Source of the DNA: Rhodoferax ferrireducens
Lineage (GTDB): Bacteria > Pseudomonadota > Gammaproteobacteria > Burkholderiales > Burkholderiaceae_C
DNA: 39,577 nt
Reading direction: 5' to 3'
Assembly (NCBI RefSeq): GCF_003347515.1
Contig: NZ_QEII01000227.1
Location: 1 to 39,577, forward strand
The position numbers and the translations under genes are program-made. Below the pieces are notes generated by a model, which saw only the letters and a program-made list of their open reading frames with translations, was not told the origin of the DNA and did not search any database. Positions 5,956 to 12,680 of this stretch are shown in pieces; position 1 is the stretch's first letter; each line of letters starts with the position of its first letter.

Positions 5956-6567
5956 TTAAGTGTTCAAGGGCTCAAGTGGAATCACGCGGAAGGCACGAAC
6001 CCGATGCCCGCTGCCCTTGCTGTACCAGCCCGAGTAGCCGTCCTCAAAGTCCTGGACGAAGGCGCTGCTGCGCGAGCCCTGCGTGCTGGTCCAGTAATCG
6101 CTGCTTGTCTTGAAAATCTGCGGCGCGCAGATATGGCTCATCACCAAATCCAGCTTGGCGGGCAGGAAAAAATCAGTGTGGCCATCGGCGCGGTAGGCGC
6201 GGGCCCACTTTGCGGCTGGGTGGCTTTCGCTGCAGGCGCACAAGGCGTCGGTATTGGCGGCGCCGTCAATCTGGCTGGTGGCGCCTGGCACGTCGATGCT
6301 GGGCCCGAACTTCAAATCCTCGGCTTCGCCATCCCCGGCGATCAAATGGCGCGCTGGCATGCCAAGCAGTGCCGGCAGGGTGCAGAGGTAGCGCCCGCCC
6401 TGGCCGGGCCAGTACTCGCCCATGGCGGGCGGGGTGGGGGTGTCCGTGGGCTTGACGAGGGGCGCGGGCGTAGCGCCCGTCTCCTGTGTGCGCAGGAAAT
6501 CCAGCAGCGCTTTGGATTTGCTGCACAGCTCCAGGGTGACGGGCAGGGTGATAGGTGTGAGTAGCAT
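5956..6567 (-). CDS. DGR target protein 3 (variable DUF1566/C-type-lectin-fold protein)
   Basis: A 203-residue protein. Its N-terminal 50 residues (MLLTPITLPVTLELCSKSKA and a Pro/Thr-rich linker) are unique to it; the rest closely matches target 1 (GEYWPGQGGRY, DGHTDFFLPAKLDLVM, DYWTSTQ). The variable repeat spans about residues 162-194, followed by the constant tail RVIPLEPLNT shared with target 2. There is no signal peptide. It is the first and longest of the three tandem targets. No clear ribosome site is seen before ATG 6567. Confidence 0.9.
   Translation of the reverse strand: MLLTPITLPVTLELCSKSKALLDFLRTQETGATPAPLVKPTDTPTPPAMGEYWPGQGGRYLCTLPALLGMPARHLIAGDGEAEDLKFGPSIDVPGATSQIDGAANTDALCACSESHPAAKWARAYRADGHTDFFLPAKLDLVMSHICAPQIFKTSSDYWTSTQGSRSSAFVQDFEDGYSGWYSKGSGHRVRAFRVIPLEPLNT
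5986..6083 (-). repeat. Variable repeat 3 (VR3)
   Basis: 98 bp aligned to TR without gaps. It shows 12 substitutions, all at TR adenines (AAC to GGC, AGC, GAC, TAC and GAC to GGC). All other positions are identical. Confidence 0.96.
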
Positions 6568-6585
6568 GGTGGTTTGGGTGGTGGT

Positions 6586-6792
6586 TTAAGTGGTTGAATT
6601 TTTTTTGAGCTTGGCCAGTTCGTCGCGTTGCTGCAGCGCCAGCTTTTCGAGCGCCCGGGTGTAGCCCGCGTCGTGGCCTTGCTCGTCGTGGTGCGGATCG
6701 ATGCGGGCAATCTGTGCGGTCAGCCACTTTTCATCCGGTGTGACGTGGCGGATGACGTCGGCGCAGTCGGCCGGGTTGATGTAGTCGCTCAT
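6586..6792 (-). CDS. Hypothetical early phage protein
   Basis: A 68-residue protein starting MSDYINPADCADVIRHV, with an acidic/His-rich middle and a C-terminal Lys-rich helix (RDELAKLKKN) likely to form a short coiled coil. ATG 6792 overlaps the stop of the preceding gene as ATGA; a longer frame upstream lies inside that gene. It ends 18 bp before DGR target 3. Function not recognised. Confidence 0.75.
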   Translation of the reverse strand: MSDYINPADCADVIRHVTPDEKWLTAQIARIDPHHDEQGHDAGYTRALEKLALQQRDELAKLKKNSTT

Positions 6793-7268
6793 GCCGCGGC
6801 CCTCATTGCTTTGCCGCCCAGGGCCCGGATGCGGTCCATTTGCACCAGGCTCCAATAAGCAGCTTTTACGGCGATGCCATGGCGGTCAATGTCGATCAGG
6901 CCGTCCATGATGTGCGCCGCCGCCTTGGCCACGCACAGCTCCGGCCCACTGAAGCCGACGCGCCCGGTGGTGCGAAAGCGGGCGATCACGCTGGCGTAAA
7001 TGTCAAGCTGCTCGGACATGGCGGCCACCGCCTCGGGCGTGAACTCGGTGCCGTCCTCTGTCTGCAGGCGCATGATCTGGCTGTAGGTGTAGCCGGTCTC
7101 GATCCAGTCCCACAGGTCGCCGGTGGTGGCGCTGCCGTCGGTGAAGCGGCCGATCAGATCCCAGTGGATGATCTTGGCATCCAGGCATTGGGTCGCCGCC
7201 AGCTTGGGCCGCCAGAATTTGGGCGTTGGGCCGATGTAGGGACGTTTCGTCGGGATGCTGGTTCTCAT
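6789..7268 (-). CDS. Hypothetical early phage protein
   Basis: A 159-residue soluble protein beginning MRTSIPTKRPYIGPTPKFWR, a basic Pro-rich start followed by a mostly helical body (LWDWIETGYTYSQIMRL). The start overlaps the methyltransferase stop (ATGA). The pattern is familiar from Burkholderiales phages, where such a gene often neighbours methyltransferases, but no function is known to me. Confidence 0.78.
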   Translation of the reverse strand: MRTSIPTKRPYIGPTPKFWRPKLAATQCLDAKIIHWDLIGRFTDGSATTGDLWDWIETGYTYSQIMRLQTEDGTEFTPEAVAAMSEQLDIYASVIARFRTTGRVGFSGPELCVAKAAAHIMDGLIDIDRHGIAVKAAYWSLVQMDRIRALGGKAMRAAA

Positions 7269-8179
7269 GCTTGACTCCTGATGGCGTTGATGACGTCGCG
7301 CGCCACCGGCGGGCACACGGCGTTGCCCAGCATGTGCAAGGCATCTTTGTGTTTCTTTGGCAGTAGGTAGCTATCCGGGAAGCCCATTGCGCGGCGGCAT
7401 TCCTGGGTACTGAGCATGCGCATGCGGTCACCATCGACAAGGGCCCATCGGTCCCGCGTCGTCACAGTTCCAAGCGGCCGGCTCAGGCAGCGCCCGGTAA
7501 GTCCGGACCCGCTCCCGTAGTAGGGCATGACAAAGCGAGAGCCGTGCGCGATACGTCCACAGGCAACTCGCGCCCGGGTCGCACCAGACCGGCCCGGCTT
7601 GTCGATGGCCGACCAGCGCCCGGCGTCAAAGTCGATGATGCTGGCGCTTCCAACATGCTCGCGGCTTGGAAATACCAGCTCAATTGGGTGCTTGGTTTGC
7701 GTGCCAACAACAAACAGGCGGCGCCGGTGCTGCGCCACGCCATGGTCAGCGGCATCGAGAATCATCGGCTGCAGTGCGTAGCCCAAGGCGTTCATTGCTG
7801 CGCACCATGCCGGGTACAAGGTCCATGTTGCGAACTCGGGCACGTTTTCAATCAGTACCATGGCAGGCCGGTGGCACTCGGCCGCGCTCACAACAGCCCA
7901 TGCCGTTGAGCGCTGCGCGTCATGGTGCGCCCGGTCTTTACCTCGGGCCCGACTGTGGCCCTGACATGCCGGTGAGGCCATCAGCAGGTCGTGCGCCGGT
8001 ACTTGCGTCCAGTCGGCTTGCTGCAGGTCTTGGCAGGCATGCGCTGCGCCGGGGTGGTTGAGCAAGTGCACATCAACTGCGGCTTGCCAGTGGTTGGCCG
8101 CCCAGACCACATTGCAGCCCGCCATTTGCGCGCCCGTGCTGAAGCCGCCGGCACCGGCGAACAGATCGATCGCCTTCAC
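7265..8179 (-). CDS. DNA (cytosine-5) methyltransferase
   Basis: A 304-residue C5-cytosine methyltransferase. Motif I is DLFAGAGGFSTG (residues 5-16, SAM binding). Motif IV is SPACQGHS with catalytic C72; the usual PPC reads PAC. Motif VI is ENVPEF (111-116), motif VIII is QHRRRLFVVG (about 150-159), then a short target-recognition region and motif X GNAVCPPVA. It probably protects phage DNA from host restriction or modifies early DNA; no endonuclease partner is adjacent. GTG 8179 is chosen because motif I starts 4 residues later, GAGGTGG precedes it, and it overlaps the upstream stop as GTGA. Confidence 0.92.
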   Translation of the reverse strand: MKAIDLFAGAGGFSTGAQMAGCNVVWAANHWQAAVDVHLLNHPGAAHACQDLQQADWTQVPAHDLLMASPACQGHSRARGKDRAHHDAQRSTAWAVVSAAECHRPAMVLIENVPEFATWTLYPAWCAAMNALGYALQPMILDAADHGVAQHRRRLFVVGTQTKHPIELVFPSREHVGSASIIDFDAGRWSAIDKPGRSGATRARVACGRIAHGSRFVMPYYGSGSGLTGRCLSRPLGTVTTRDRWALVDGDRMRMLSTQECRRAMGFPDSYLLPKKHKDALHMLGNAVCPPVARDVINAIRSQA

Positions 8180-8445
8180 GCCGCCACCTCGCCCGCACTG
8201 CGGTAGATCAGTTGCTCGCCGATTCGGCTTGGCAGTGCCTGGTGGTTGTCGGCGCCGGGGCGCGTGGCTGGTGCGCCCAGTTCGTCGCCGCGGTAACTGT
8301 CTGGCGTGTTGGAGTTGCAAATCTTCACGCCGGTCGCCAGCGCGCTGCTGTGCTTGCGCGCATCTGCGATCTGCTCCCGGTTGAGCTTCTGCGTGCGGGC
8401 ATAGATGCGCCCGGGCAGGCCTTGCGTATTGTGGGTTTCGCTCAT
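8176..8445 (-). CDS. Hypothetical early phage protein
   Basis: An 89-residue protein starting MSETHNTQGLPGRIYARTQK, with a basic first half and a second half rich in polar residues. Start and stop both overlap their neighbours (ATGA with the membrane-protein gene, GTGA with the methyltransferase). Function not recognised. Confidence 0.72.
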   Translation of the reverse strand: MSETHNTQGLPGRIYARTQKLNREQIADARKHSSALATGVKICNSNTPDSYRGDELGAPATRPGADNHQALPSRIGEQLIYRSAGEVAA

Positions 8446-8687
8446 GCCGACTCCCCCACCAGCCGCTGCGCGGCCTTGTGGATGCGGGCGTTGAACCAGC
8501 GCCGCACCGTATAGCTGCGCGCCACGCTGATCAACGTGTACAGCACGCCGATGAACAGGTTTTGCACTAGGCTGATGCGAAAGCCGATCAGCGGCAGGAT
8601 CACAAAATTGGCCGCCATGTTGATGATGAAGCCAATCAGCACGTTGAGGCAGGCTTCCACGAGCGAGCCCAAGCGGGTTTGTGTCAT
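8442..8687 (-). CDS. Small phage membrane protein (DUF7220-like)
   Basis: An 81-residue protein with two hydrophobic segments (about 14-34 and 42-58) and a conserved-looking C-terminal motif ARSYTVRRWFNARI. I recognise this as a common small inner-membrane protein of proteobacterial phages, often upstream of replication or modification genes. Its role is unknown. Both ends overlap neighbours by 4 bp. Confidence 0.8.
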   Translation of the reverse strand: MTQTRLGSLVEACLNVLIGFIINMAANFVILPLIGFRISLVQNLFIGVLYTLISVARSYTVRRWFNARIHKAAQRLVGESA

Positions 8688-8860
8688 ACGGTGACGCCTT
8701 TCTGTTTTTCTTCGCGGGCAATAAAAAATTCTTGCTTGAACAACTTGCCGGCCTCGCTCTGAAACGAGTAGGGGCAGGCGTCATTCACGTTGGCGTACGT
8801 TTGCGCGTACTGCCGGGCCTCGCGCTTGATGCGCTCGACGCTGATGATTTCGTGGGCCAT
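8684..8860 (-). CDS. Small hypothetical phage protein
   Basis: A 58-residue frame starting MAHEIISVERIKREARQYAQ and ending EEKQKGVTV. It is charged and helical, without membrane segments. Its TGA overlaps the next ATG (8687), and it fills the gap in the operon exactly, which supports it as a real gene. Function unknown. Confidence 0.72.
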   Translation of the reverse strand: MAHEIISVERIKREARQYAQTYANVNDACPYSFQSEAGKLFKQEFFIAREEKQKGVTV

Positions 8861-8867
8861 GGGGTTC

Positions 8868-9269
8868 TCAGGCGGTTAAAAAAGGCCAAGCCGGCTTGGC
8901 TGGCTCTGTTTCTGATAGCTGCTCACGCACTACAGACGGGCGCTGCGCTCTGATTTCTTCAAGGTCTGGCCGCAGCGTGATGCGGGTCGCCGTGGCGTGC
9001 ATCTCGTGCTTGCCAAGCTGGGCATTGCCAAAGGGCCAAAGCCGCGTCGCCTCGATATCGATCACGCGCCCGGCCTTCATGGCGTGCTGGTTGATGTGCC
9101 AGAACAGCTTGGCGTTCAGCCCGCACCAGGTGATGCGCCACGGCACCGGCGGCAATAGTTCGTCCCGGTGGTCAAACGCCAGCAGCGCCAGCACAAACGT
9201 GCCATCGCTGGCGACTGTGGCCAGCAGCTCGCGCTCGGCCAGCGTCAGGGTGCCGGTGGCGCTCATCAT
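8868..9269 (-). CDS. Hypothetical early phage protein
   Basis: A 133-residue soluble protein starting MMSATGTLTLAERELLATVA with a C-terminal tail rich in Pro/Glu. ATG 9269 overlaps the previous stop as ATGA; a second ATG follows directly at 9266. Nothing in it identifies a function. Confidence 0.75.
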   Translation of the reverse strand: MMSATGTLTLAERELLATVASDGTFVLALLAFDHRDELLPPVPWRITWCGLNAKLFWHINQHAMKAGRVIDIEATRLWPFGNAQLGKHEMHATATRITLRPDLEEIRAQRPSVVREQLSETEPAKPAWPFLTA

Positions 9270-9517
9270 GCGAACAACCCCATGCTCTGCGCATAGCCAA
9301 ACACGCCGGCCGCAATCAACGCGCTCACCACGGTCAGCAGCACCACCGCGCCCCAGTAGGCCCACTGGGCGAAGGTGTCGGGCTTGGGCTCGTCGCCGGC
9401 GTACCAGATCGGCAGCGGATAGGCCTCGCCAGCGCAGGCGGCCTTGGACGCCCGCACCGGGCAGCCCGGGCCCTGCTTGCAGCCCGCGCCGGGGCCGGAT
9501 TGTTCGCAACAGTTCAC
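9266..9517 (-). CDS. Hypothetical single-span membrane protein
   Basis: An 83-residue protein with a cysteine-rich N-terminal part (CC at 3-4, C13, C19, C28) and one transmembrane helix near residues 53-73 (WGAVVLLTVVSALIAAGVF). It overlaps both neighbours by 4 bp. Probably an early phage membrane protein of unknown role. Confidence 0.72.
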   Translation of the reverse strand: MNCCEQSGPGAGCKQGPGCPVRASKAACAGEAYPLPIWYAGDEPKPDTFAQWAYWGAVVLLTVVSALIAAGVFGYAQSMGLFA

Positions 9518-9735
9518 GGCTGCACCTCCGTCAGCGCTGTTTTGTGGTCTTTTTGGCCTCTAGCCCTCGTGTAGTCTGCGCTGATAGCTACTGATTTAAT
9601 AGCGTCCTGCAGGTCGGCCGCAACGGCTTGGGTCGCCTCAATGTCGCTCGGGCCGTCCAGCAGCCAGGCGCTGGACAAGACCAGGGCAATCAGGCTGGCG
9701 GCGAGCCGGCGGATGGGGAGTGGATGGGTGTTCAT
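9514..9735 (-). CDS. Hypothetical small protein with N-terminal signal or anchor
   Basis: A 73-residue protein with a basic start and a hydrophobic stretch (RRLAASLIALVLSSAWLL, residues 9-26) that could be a signal peptide or membrane anchor, followed by a soluble acidic/Ala-rich part. Starts and stops overlap the neighbours. Function unknown. Confidence 0.68.
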   Translation of the reverse strand: MNTHPLPIRRLAASLIALVLSSAWLLDGPSDIEATQAVAADLQDAIKSVAISADYTRARGQKDHKTALTEVQP

Positions 9736-9878
9736 GTGGGGACGTACACCAAGTTGCCGAAGTCATCCTGAACGGCGGCGTAGGTGTAATTGAAGCGGGT
9801 TGTGATCAGCCACAGGCCGTGGTGCTGCGGGAAAAACGGGACGTGGAGCCGGGCCCAGGAGTAGGTGGGGGCGCTCAT
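9732..9878 (-). CDS. Small hypothetical phage protein
   Basis: A 48-residue protein, MSAPTYSWARLHVPFFPQHH followed by an aromatic-rich segment. ATG 9878 overlaps the upstream stop as ATGA and its own stop overlaps the next start. The compact coupling is the main support. Function unknown. Confidence 0.65.
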   Translation of the reverse strand: MSAPTYSWARLHVPFFPQHHGLWLITTRFNYTYAAVQDDFGNLVYVPT

Positions 9879-10330
9879 GCGGCACCGTCTGTCATCAGCC
9901 GCTTCATCGCCGTCAGGTGGTCCTGGGTCAGGACGAAGCTCGGGGTGTCGGTATTGGTGTGTGCCAGCATGCGCTCCAGCAATTCGCAAGCCTGGAGGTC
10001 AGTCATGTGGCCGTTGGTCTTGTCCAGGATATGGAGGGCGCCGTCTTTGGACAGCCCGATAGATATTTGGCAACCGGGCGCGCCGAGTACTTCATCCTGC
10101 AACGCCATTGCGTGATCGCGCCAATGGTCGGCGCATCGTTCGGCGTTGTGGGCGTGTCGTTCGGCGGTATCGGCCTGGGCAATGGCTTCTTCGAGTTGGC
10201 CGTGCAGGCTCGCCGCCAGCTCCCGGAGGTGCGTCAATTCCCAGCGCTCAAAGCGGCGCCGCATTTGCGTGATGCAGCGCTTGTTTTCACTCGGCGTTGC
10301 CTTGGGTGGGGTCTGCGTTGCTGTCTGCAC
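9875..10330 (-). CDS. Hypothetical coiled-coil early phage protein
   Basis: A 151-residue protein starting at GTG 10330 with an AAAGGAG site. Residues 20-80 are strongly helical with heptad-like spacing (LRELAASLHGQLEEAIAQAD), so a coiled coil is likely; the C-terminal half is globular. It is the first gene after the terminator-like hairpin at 10351-10374. Function unknown. Confidence 0.78.
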   Translation of the reverse strand: MQTATQTPPKATPSENKRCITQMRRRFERWELTHLRELAASLHGQLEEAIAQADTAERHAHNAERCADHWRDHAMALQDEVLGAPGCQISIGLSKDGALHILDKTNGHMTDLQACELLERMLAHTNTDTPSFVLTQDHLTAMKRLMTDGAA

Positions 10331-10350
10331 TTGTCACTCCTTTAAGACGT

Positions 10351-10374
10351 AAAAAAACCAGCTCTTGGGCTGGT
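10351..10374 (-). terminator. Rho-independent terminator between the first two genes of the leftward operon
   Basis: On the minus strand ACCAGC-CCAAGA-GCTGGT is followed immediately by seven T. It lies after the first early gene (stop at 10400) and before the rest of the operon. Full expression of the left arm would therefore need read-through or antitermination, or an additional promoter. Confidence 0.8.
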
Positions 10375-10399
10375 TGGGTGGGTGGGCCGTCGCAGGGCG

Positions 10400-10639
10400 C
10401 TAGTGCGTCAAGTCGCGCCCGATGACGTTACCGACAAGGTGCAGTACTTCGCTGCGCGCTGCTGATGTTTGCCCGCAAATGACAAGGTGCTCGATACGCT
10501 CGAAATCAGCACTGGTTATGGATTCATGTTCGCAAGATGCGCCCGTCTTGACGCACGAGAATCCTCGGGACTTCATTTCTTGAATTAACTCGCTTTCGCT
10601 GAATTCATCAAGCTCGACATGCACGTGTATGTAAGCCAT
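10400..10639 (-). CDS. First gene of the leftward early operon, hypothetical
   Basis: A 79-residue acidic protein starting MAYIHVHVELDEFSESELIQ, a pattern seen in small early proteins of many Burkholderiales phages. It has a strong ribosome site (AAGGAGAG) just before ATG 10639, preceded by a structured leader. Because it is the only gene between the leftward promoter and a terminator, an antitermination or regulatory role is conceivable, but the sequence does not show one. Confidence 0.78.
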   Translation of the reverse strand: MAYIHVHVELDEFSESELIQEMKSRGFSCVKTGASCEHESITSADFERIEHLVICGQTSAARSEVLHLVGNVIGRDLTH

Positions 10640-10656
10640 CACTCTCTCCTTGGGTA

Positions 10657-10707
10657 ATTCACAAGCCCTGCACGCAACGCTTGTGAATGGGCTCGCTGTG
10701 AGCCCAT
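10657..10707 (-). promoter_or_regulatory. Two consecutive hairpins in the leader of the leftward operon
   Basis: The first stem transcribed is a perfect 8-bp ATGGGCTC/GAGCCCAT with a 5-nt loop (10707-10687). It is followed by a perfect 10-bp ATTCACAAGC/GCTTGTGAAT with a 12-nt loop (10688-10657), ending about 8 nt before the ribosome site of the 10639 gene. Together they could control translation or act as an antitermination signal. Confidence 0.55.
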
Positions 10708-10895
10708 GGTTTTGAGTCAATTTTTTGTCTTGGCCGACTCGCGCCTCAACGCGGTATTTGGTAACGCCCCTTGTGTGGCGAGCCCTCATTTAGGAAAGTG
10801 GGTCGAGTCCTTGGGAGATCTCTCAGCTACCGGGTATCCCTCGCTGCCACCTGTTCCGCAAAGCCGTCTTACATTTGTTTCGCGGCTTGGGTGTA

Positions 10896-10937
10896 AATAT
10901 ACCTCAAGGTATTTATATTTACAATACCTAGGGGTAA
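10896..10937 (-). promoter_or_regulatory. Leftward early promoter with repressor operators (OL/PL-like)
   Basis: On the minus strand TTGTAA (10924-10919), a 17-bp spacer and TATATT (10901-10896) form a good sigma-70 promoter. The operator ATACCTCAAGGTAT (10899-10912) lies in the spacer and -10, so a bound repressor would block it. A second, imperfect copy ATACCTAGGGGTAA (10924-10937) overlaps the -35. The same operator type occurs at the repressor/cro junction. Confidence 0.75.
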
Positions 10938-10999
10938 TTATTTTGCAATAATCCATCACCCGGCACCGTGCCTGGCAAGGAACTAAAAAAGACAGACAA

Positions 11000-11023
11000 A
11001 AAAAAACCACCTCAATGGGTGGT
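11000..11023 (-). terminator. Rho-independent terminator of the lysogeny cluster
   Basis: On the minus strand ACCACC-(6-nt loop)-GGTGGT (11023-11006) runs straight into a long T-run (six or more T at 11005-11000 and beyond). It is 20 bp past the stop of the 333-residue gene, so transcription from the repressor side ends here, before the leftward promoter. Confidence 0.85.
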
Positions 11024-11042
11024 CTTCTGCGTGGTCGCTGTT

Positions 11043-12044
11043 CTATGGTTCCTTGGGCCACTCAACACCGACAATTGTTGCCGTCGTTATTTCGCCGCGC
11101 AGCCGTGTCGCATTGATGGAGAGGTGAAGCCGTTTTCGGTCCCACTCTGAGGCTTTGAGCTTTTCTTTATGCTCTGCCGACAAGTTCCCGGTATTCAGTG
11201 TTGCTGAAAATTCAAGCGATTCATCGGTACTGAACAGGGATAACCGTGCTTCATCCTGCTTTGACCAGTCAATCCTGTGGATCAGGTAATTCCCGTTGAC
11301 TTGGACATCTTCCGCCTTTGTGCGGGGCGTTGCGGCGATGGTTTTGGCTTCACTATTTGTCAGGGTGATGCCTTGCACGCTCAGTGTTTTGGCATCTGAA
11401 ACACTTTTGACGATGTCATGCCGGACGTCATCAAAGTCCTGTTTCGTTGCCGCGACCCGTGGTTGCTCTGCCATCGCCTGAGCCAATAGCGCCAGTCGTT
11501 TTGTTTCTTCCTGGCTCAATGCGATCCGCTCTTGCGTCGCGATATCGACCTTTTTATCTTCGGATCTATGCTGCAAGAAGGCTCTATAAGCGAGCACGCT
11601 ACTGCCCATGACGGCCATGGCAACCACTGTCATTACGATGTCTGTTCCGTCCATTTTTCCCGCCAAGGCTATTGCCAGTTTTTCCGCATAATCGCCCAAC
11701 TCTACCTTAATAATTGAACTTCCCTTCTCAACCTTGGCCTTGAATTGGATGGACTTTTTCTCCTCGGCCGTGAGGGTATTTGGATTCCCGGTCCCATGGG
11801 CCACCCTGGCATAGGTGCGGTTCATGGCATGCTGCAGCCCTACCAGAGCTTCGGCCAGGCGCGAGGTAATGGTGCTATCGTAACCATCCCCCTCCAGGGC
11901 GATTGTCAGAGTTGGCCAGTTGGCAAACTCAATATGAAACGTCCCGTCCCCTAGTTGTTTTGTAAGCGCCATCTCCAAGTAGAGAAAGGCATCATCTTCG
12001 CTTGCAATGGTGATTGTTTGTTGCTCTTTATTCGCGGTTGCCAT
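11043..12044 (-). CDS. Uncharacterised membrane-anchored phage protein of the lysogeny cluster
   Basis: A 333-residue protein starting MATANKEQQTITIASEDDAF at ATG 12044 (AGGG site 7 nt upstream). Residues about 1-125 form a soluble domain, one transmembrane helix follows near 132-155 (VMTVVAMAVMGSSVLAYRAF), then a charged coiled-coil-like stretch and a second soluble domain rich in beta-type sequence to the C-terminus (VGVEWPKEP). I do not recognise a family. It ends the repressor-side gene cluster just before a terminator, a place where temperate phages keep exclusion and anti-phage genes, so a superinfection-exclusion role is a reasonable guess. Confidence 0.8.
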   Translation of the reverse strand: MATANKEQQTITIASEDDAFLYLEMALTKQLGDGTFHIEFANWPTLTIALEGDGYDSTITSRLAEALVGLQHAMNRTYARVAHGTGNPNTLTAEEKKSIQFKAKVEKGSSIIKVELGDYAEKLAIALAGKMDGTDIVMTVVAMAVMGSSVLAYRAFLQHRSEDKKVDIATQERIALSQEETKRLALLAQAMAEQPRVAATKQDFDDVRHDIVKSVSDAKTLSVQGITLTNSEAKTIAATPRTKAEDVQVNGNYLIHRIDWSKQDEARLSLFSTDESLEFSATLNTGNLSAEHKEKLKASEWDRKRLHLSINATRLRGEITTATIVGVEWPKEP

Positions 12045-12099
12045 GTTGTCCCTGATTAAATTATTGGTTAGTTTTTTGAAATGCGGATTCCAGTCCGGT

Positions 12100-12366
12100 T
12101 CACCCGCACGCCTTGCGCTCCCATTTGTCCTTCGCCTTGGCGTCGGCTTTGGTCTGCCATTGCATATTGCCGGTTGCATCCGCACCGCCGCAGGCCAGCG
12201 CCTGGATGTGGTCGATCACGTAGCCTGGGCACGTCCCCCGGCGCTGCCCCGTGGCTGGGCACGGGTTGTGGCGCTGGAAGGCTCGGACCTCAATGGCGCT
12301 GCGTTCGATGCGAGCCATGGCGGGCATGGCGACAGCAAAGGCCATGCAGGCAAGCAGTCGCCTCAC
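12100..12366 (-). CDS. HNH endonuclease with signal-peptide-like N-terminus
   Basis: An 88-residue protein starting at GTG 12366, which overlaps the upstream stop as GTGA. Residues 1-16 (RRLLACMAFAVAMPAMA, ending in an Ala-x-Ala-like site) look like a Sec signal peptide. The rest is an HNH domain with HNPCPATGQRRGTCPGYVID, the catalytic-type DH pair in YVIDHIQALACGG, and NMQWQTKADAKAKDKWE. If exported, it would act in the periplasm. It is directly downstream of a membrane protein in the repressor-side cluster, consistent with a nuclease acting on incoming DNA; that role is inference. Confidence 0.78.
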   Translation of the reverse strand: MRRLLACMAFAVAMPAMARIERSAIEVRAFQRHNPCPATGQRRGTCPGYVIDHIQALACGGADATGNMQWQTKADAKAKDKWERKACG

Positions 12367-12680
12367 GCCTGAAGGCTTTTCCGATGGCTGACAGCTGCCG
12401 GTGATTCGATGGGCACCAATGTCGTGCCGCCGCAAGATGGGCAGGCTTTGTAGCGTGAGCTGAGACGCCAAATGGAGTAGATCAGCCCGGGAATAATGAA
12501 GCACAGCCAGAGGACTATTTCGATAAGTACGTTGCCTTTGGTAATCTGTTTTGGTTGCCCGCTTATGCCGCAAGTCATGCAGTGCCGCTGCGAATCCTTC
12601 TTTAGGTTTTCGGTGCTCCTGTAAAGCATGGCCGCCACGAATATACAGCCGACGATCATCAGGAAAATAGGGAAAGTCAT
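12363..12680 (-). CDS. Membrane protein with zinc-ribbon cysteines
   Basis: A 105-residue protein with an N-terminal transmembrane helix (about 2-19), then CMTCG, a second hydrophobic segment IVLWLCFIIPGLIYSIWRL (about 55-73) and CPSCGG. The paired CxxC motifs flanking a helix suggest a zinc ribbon close to the membrane. Small proteins of this type are common in proteobacteria and phages. It is translationally coupled to the HNH gene (GTGA overlap). Function unknown; exclusion is possible from context. Confidence 0.78.
   Translation of the reverse strand: MTFPIFLMIVGCIFVAAMLYRSTENLKKDSQRHCMTCGISGQPKQITKGNVLIEIVLWLCFIIPGLIYSIWRLSSRYKACPSCGGTTLVPIESPAAVSHRKSLQA

Larger units (their letters stand above)
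2145..6567 (-). mobile_element. Diversity-generating retroelement (1 TR, 3 VRs, avd, RT, three targets)
   Basis: Reading leftward the order is target 3 (VR3), target 2 (VR2), target 1 (VR1), avd, TR, PAPS-reductase-like gene, reverse transcriptase. TR and VRs are each 98 bp, and they differ only where TR has adenine on the coding strand, the hallmark of adenine-specific mutagenic retrohoming. The cassette lies in the repressor-controlled early operon, away from the tail genes. The PAPS-reductase-like gene between TR and reverse transcriptase is an extra compared with the textbook avd-TR-RT order. Confidence 0.95.

Noticed and set aside
4085..6083. Four spaced repeats considered as a CRISPR-like or tandem-duplication array
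   Set aside because: The repeats are 98 bp, about 500-650 bp apart, lie at the 3' ends of genes and vary only at template adenines. This is the TR/VR pattern.
7265..8445. Restriction-modification system around the methyltransferase
   Set aside because: No endonuclease-like protein is encoded next to it; neighbouring genes are small early phage proteins, so an orphan protective methyltransferase is more likely.
8176..8784. 202-codon leftward frame treated as one gene
   Set aside because: Its first 113 codons overlap two better-supported genes in other frames; the start at 8445 with ATGA coupling is preferred.
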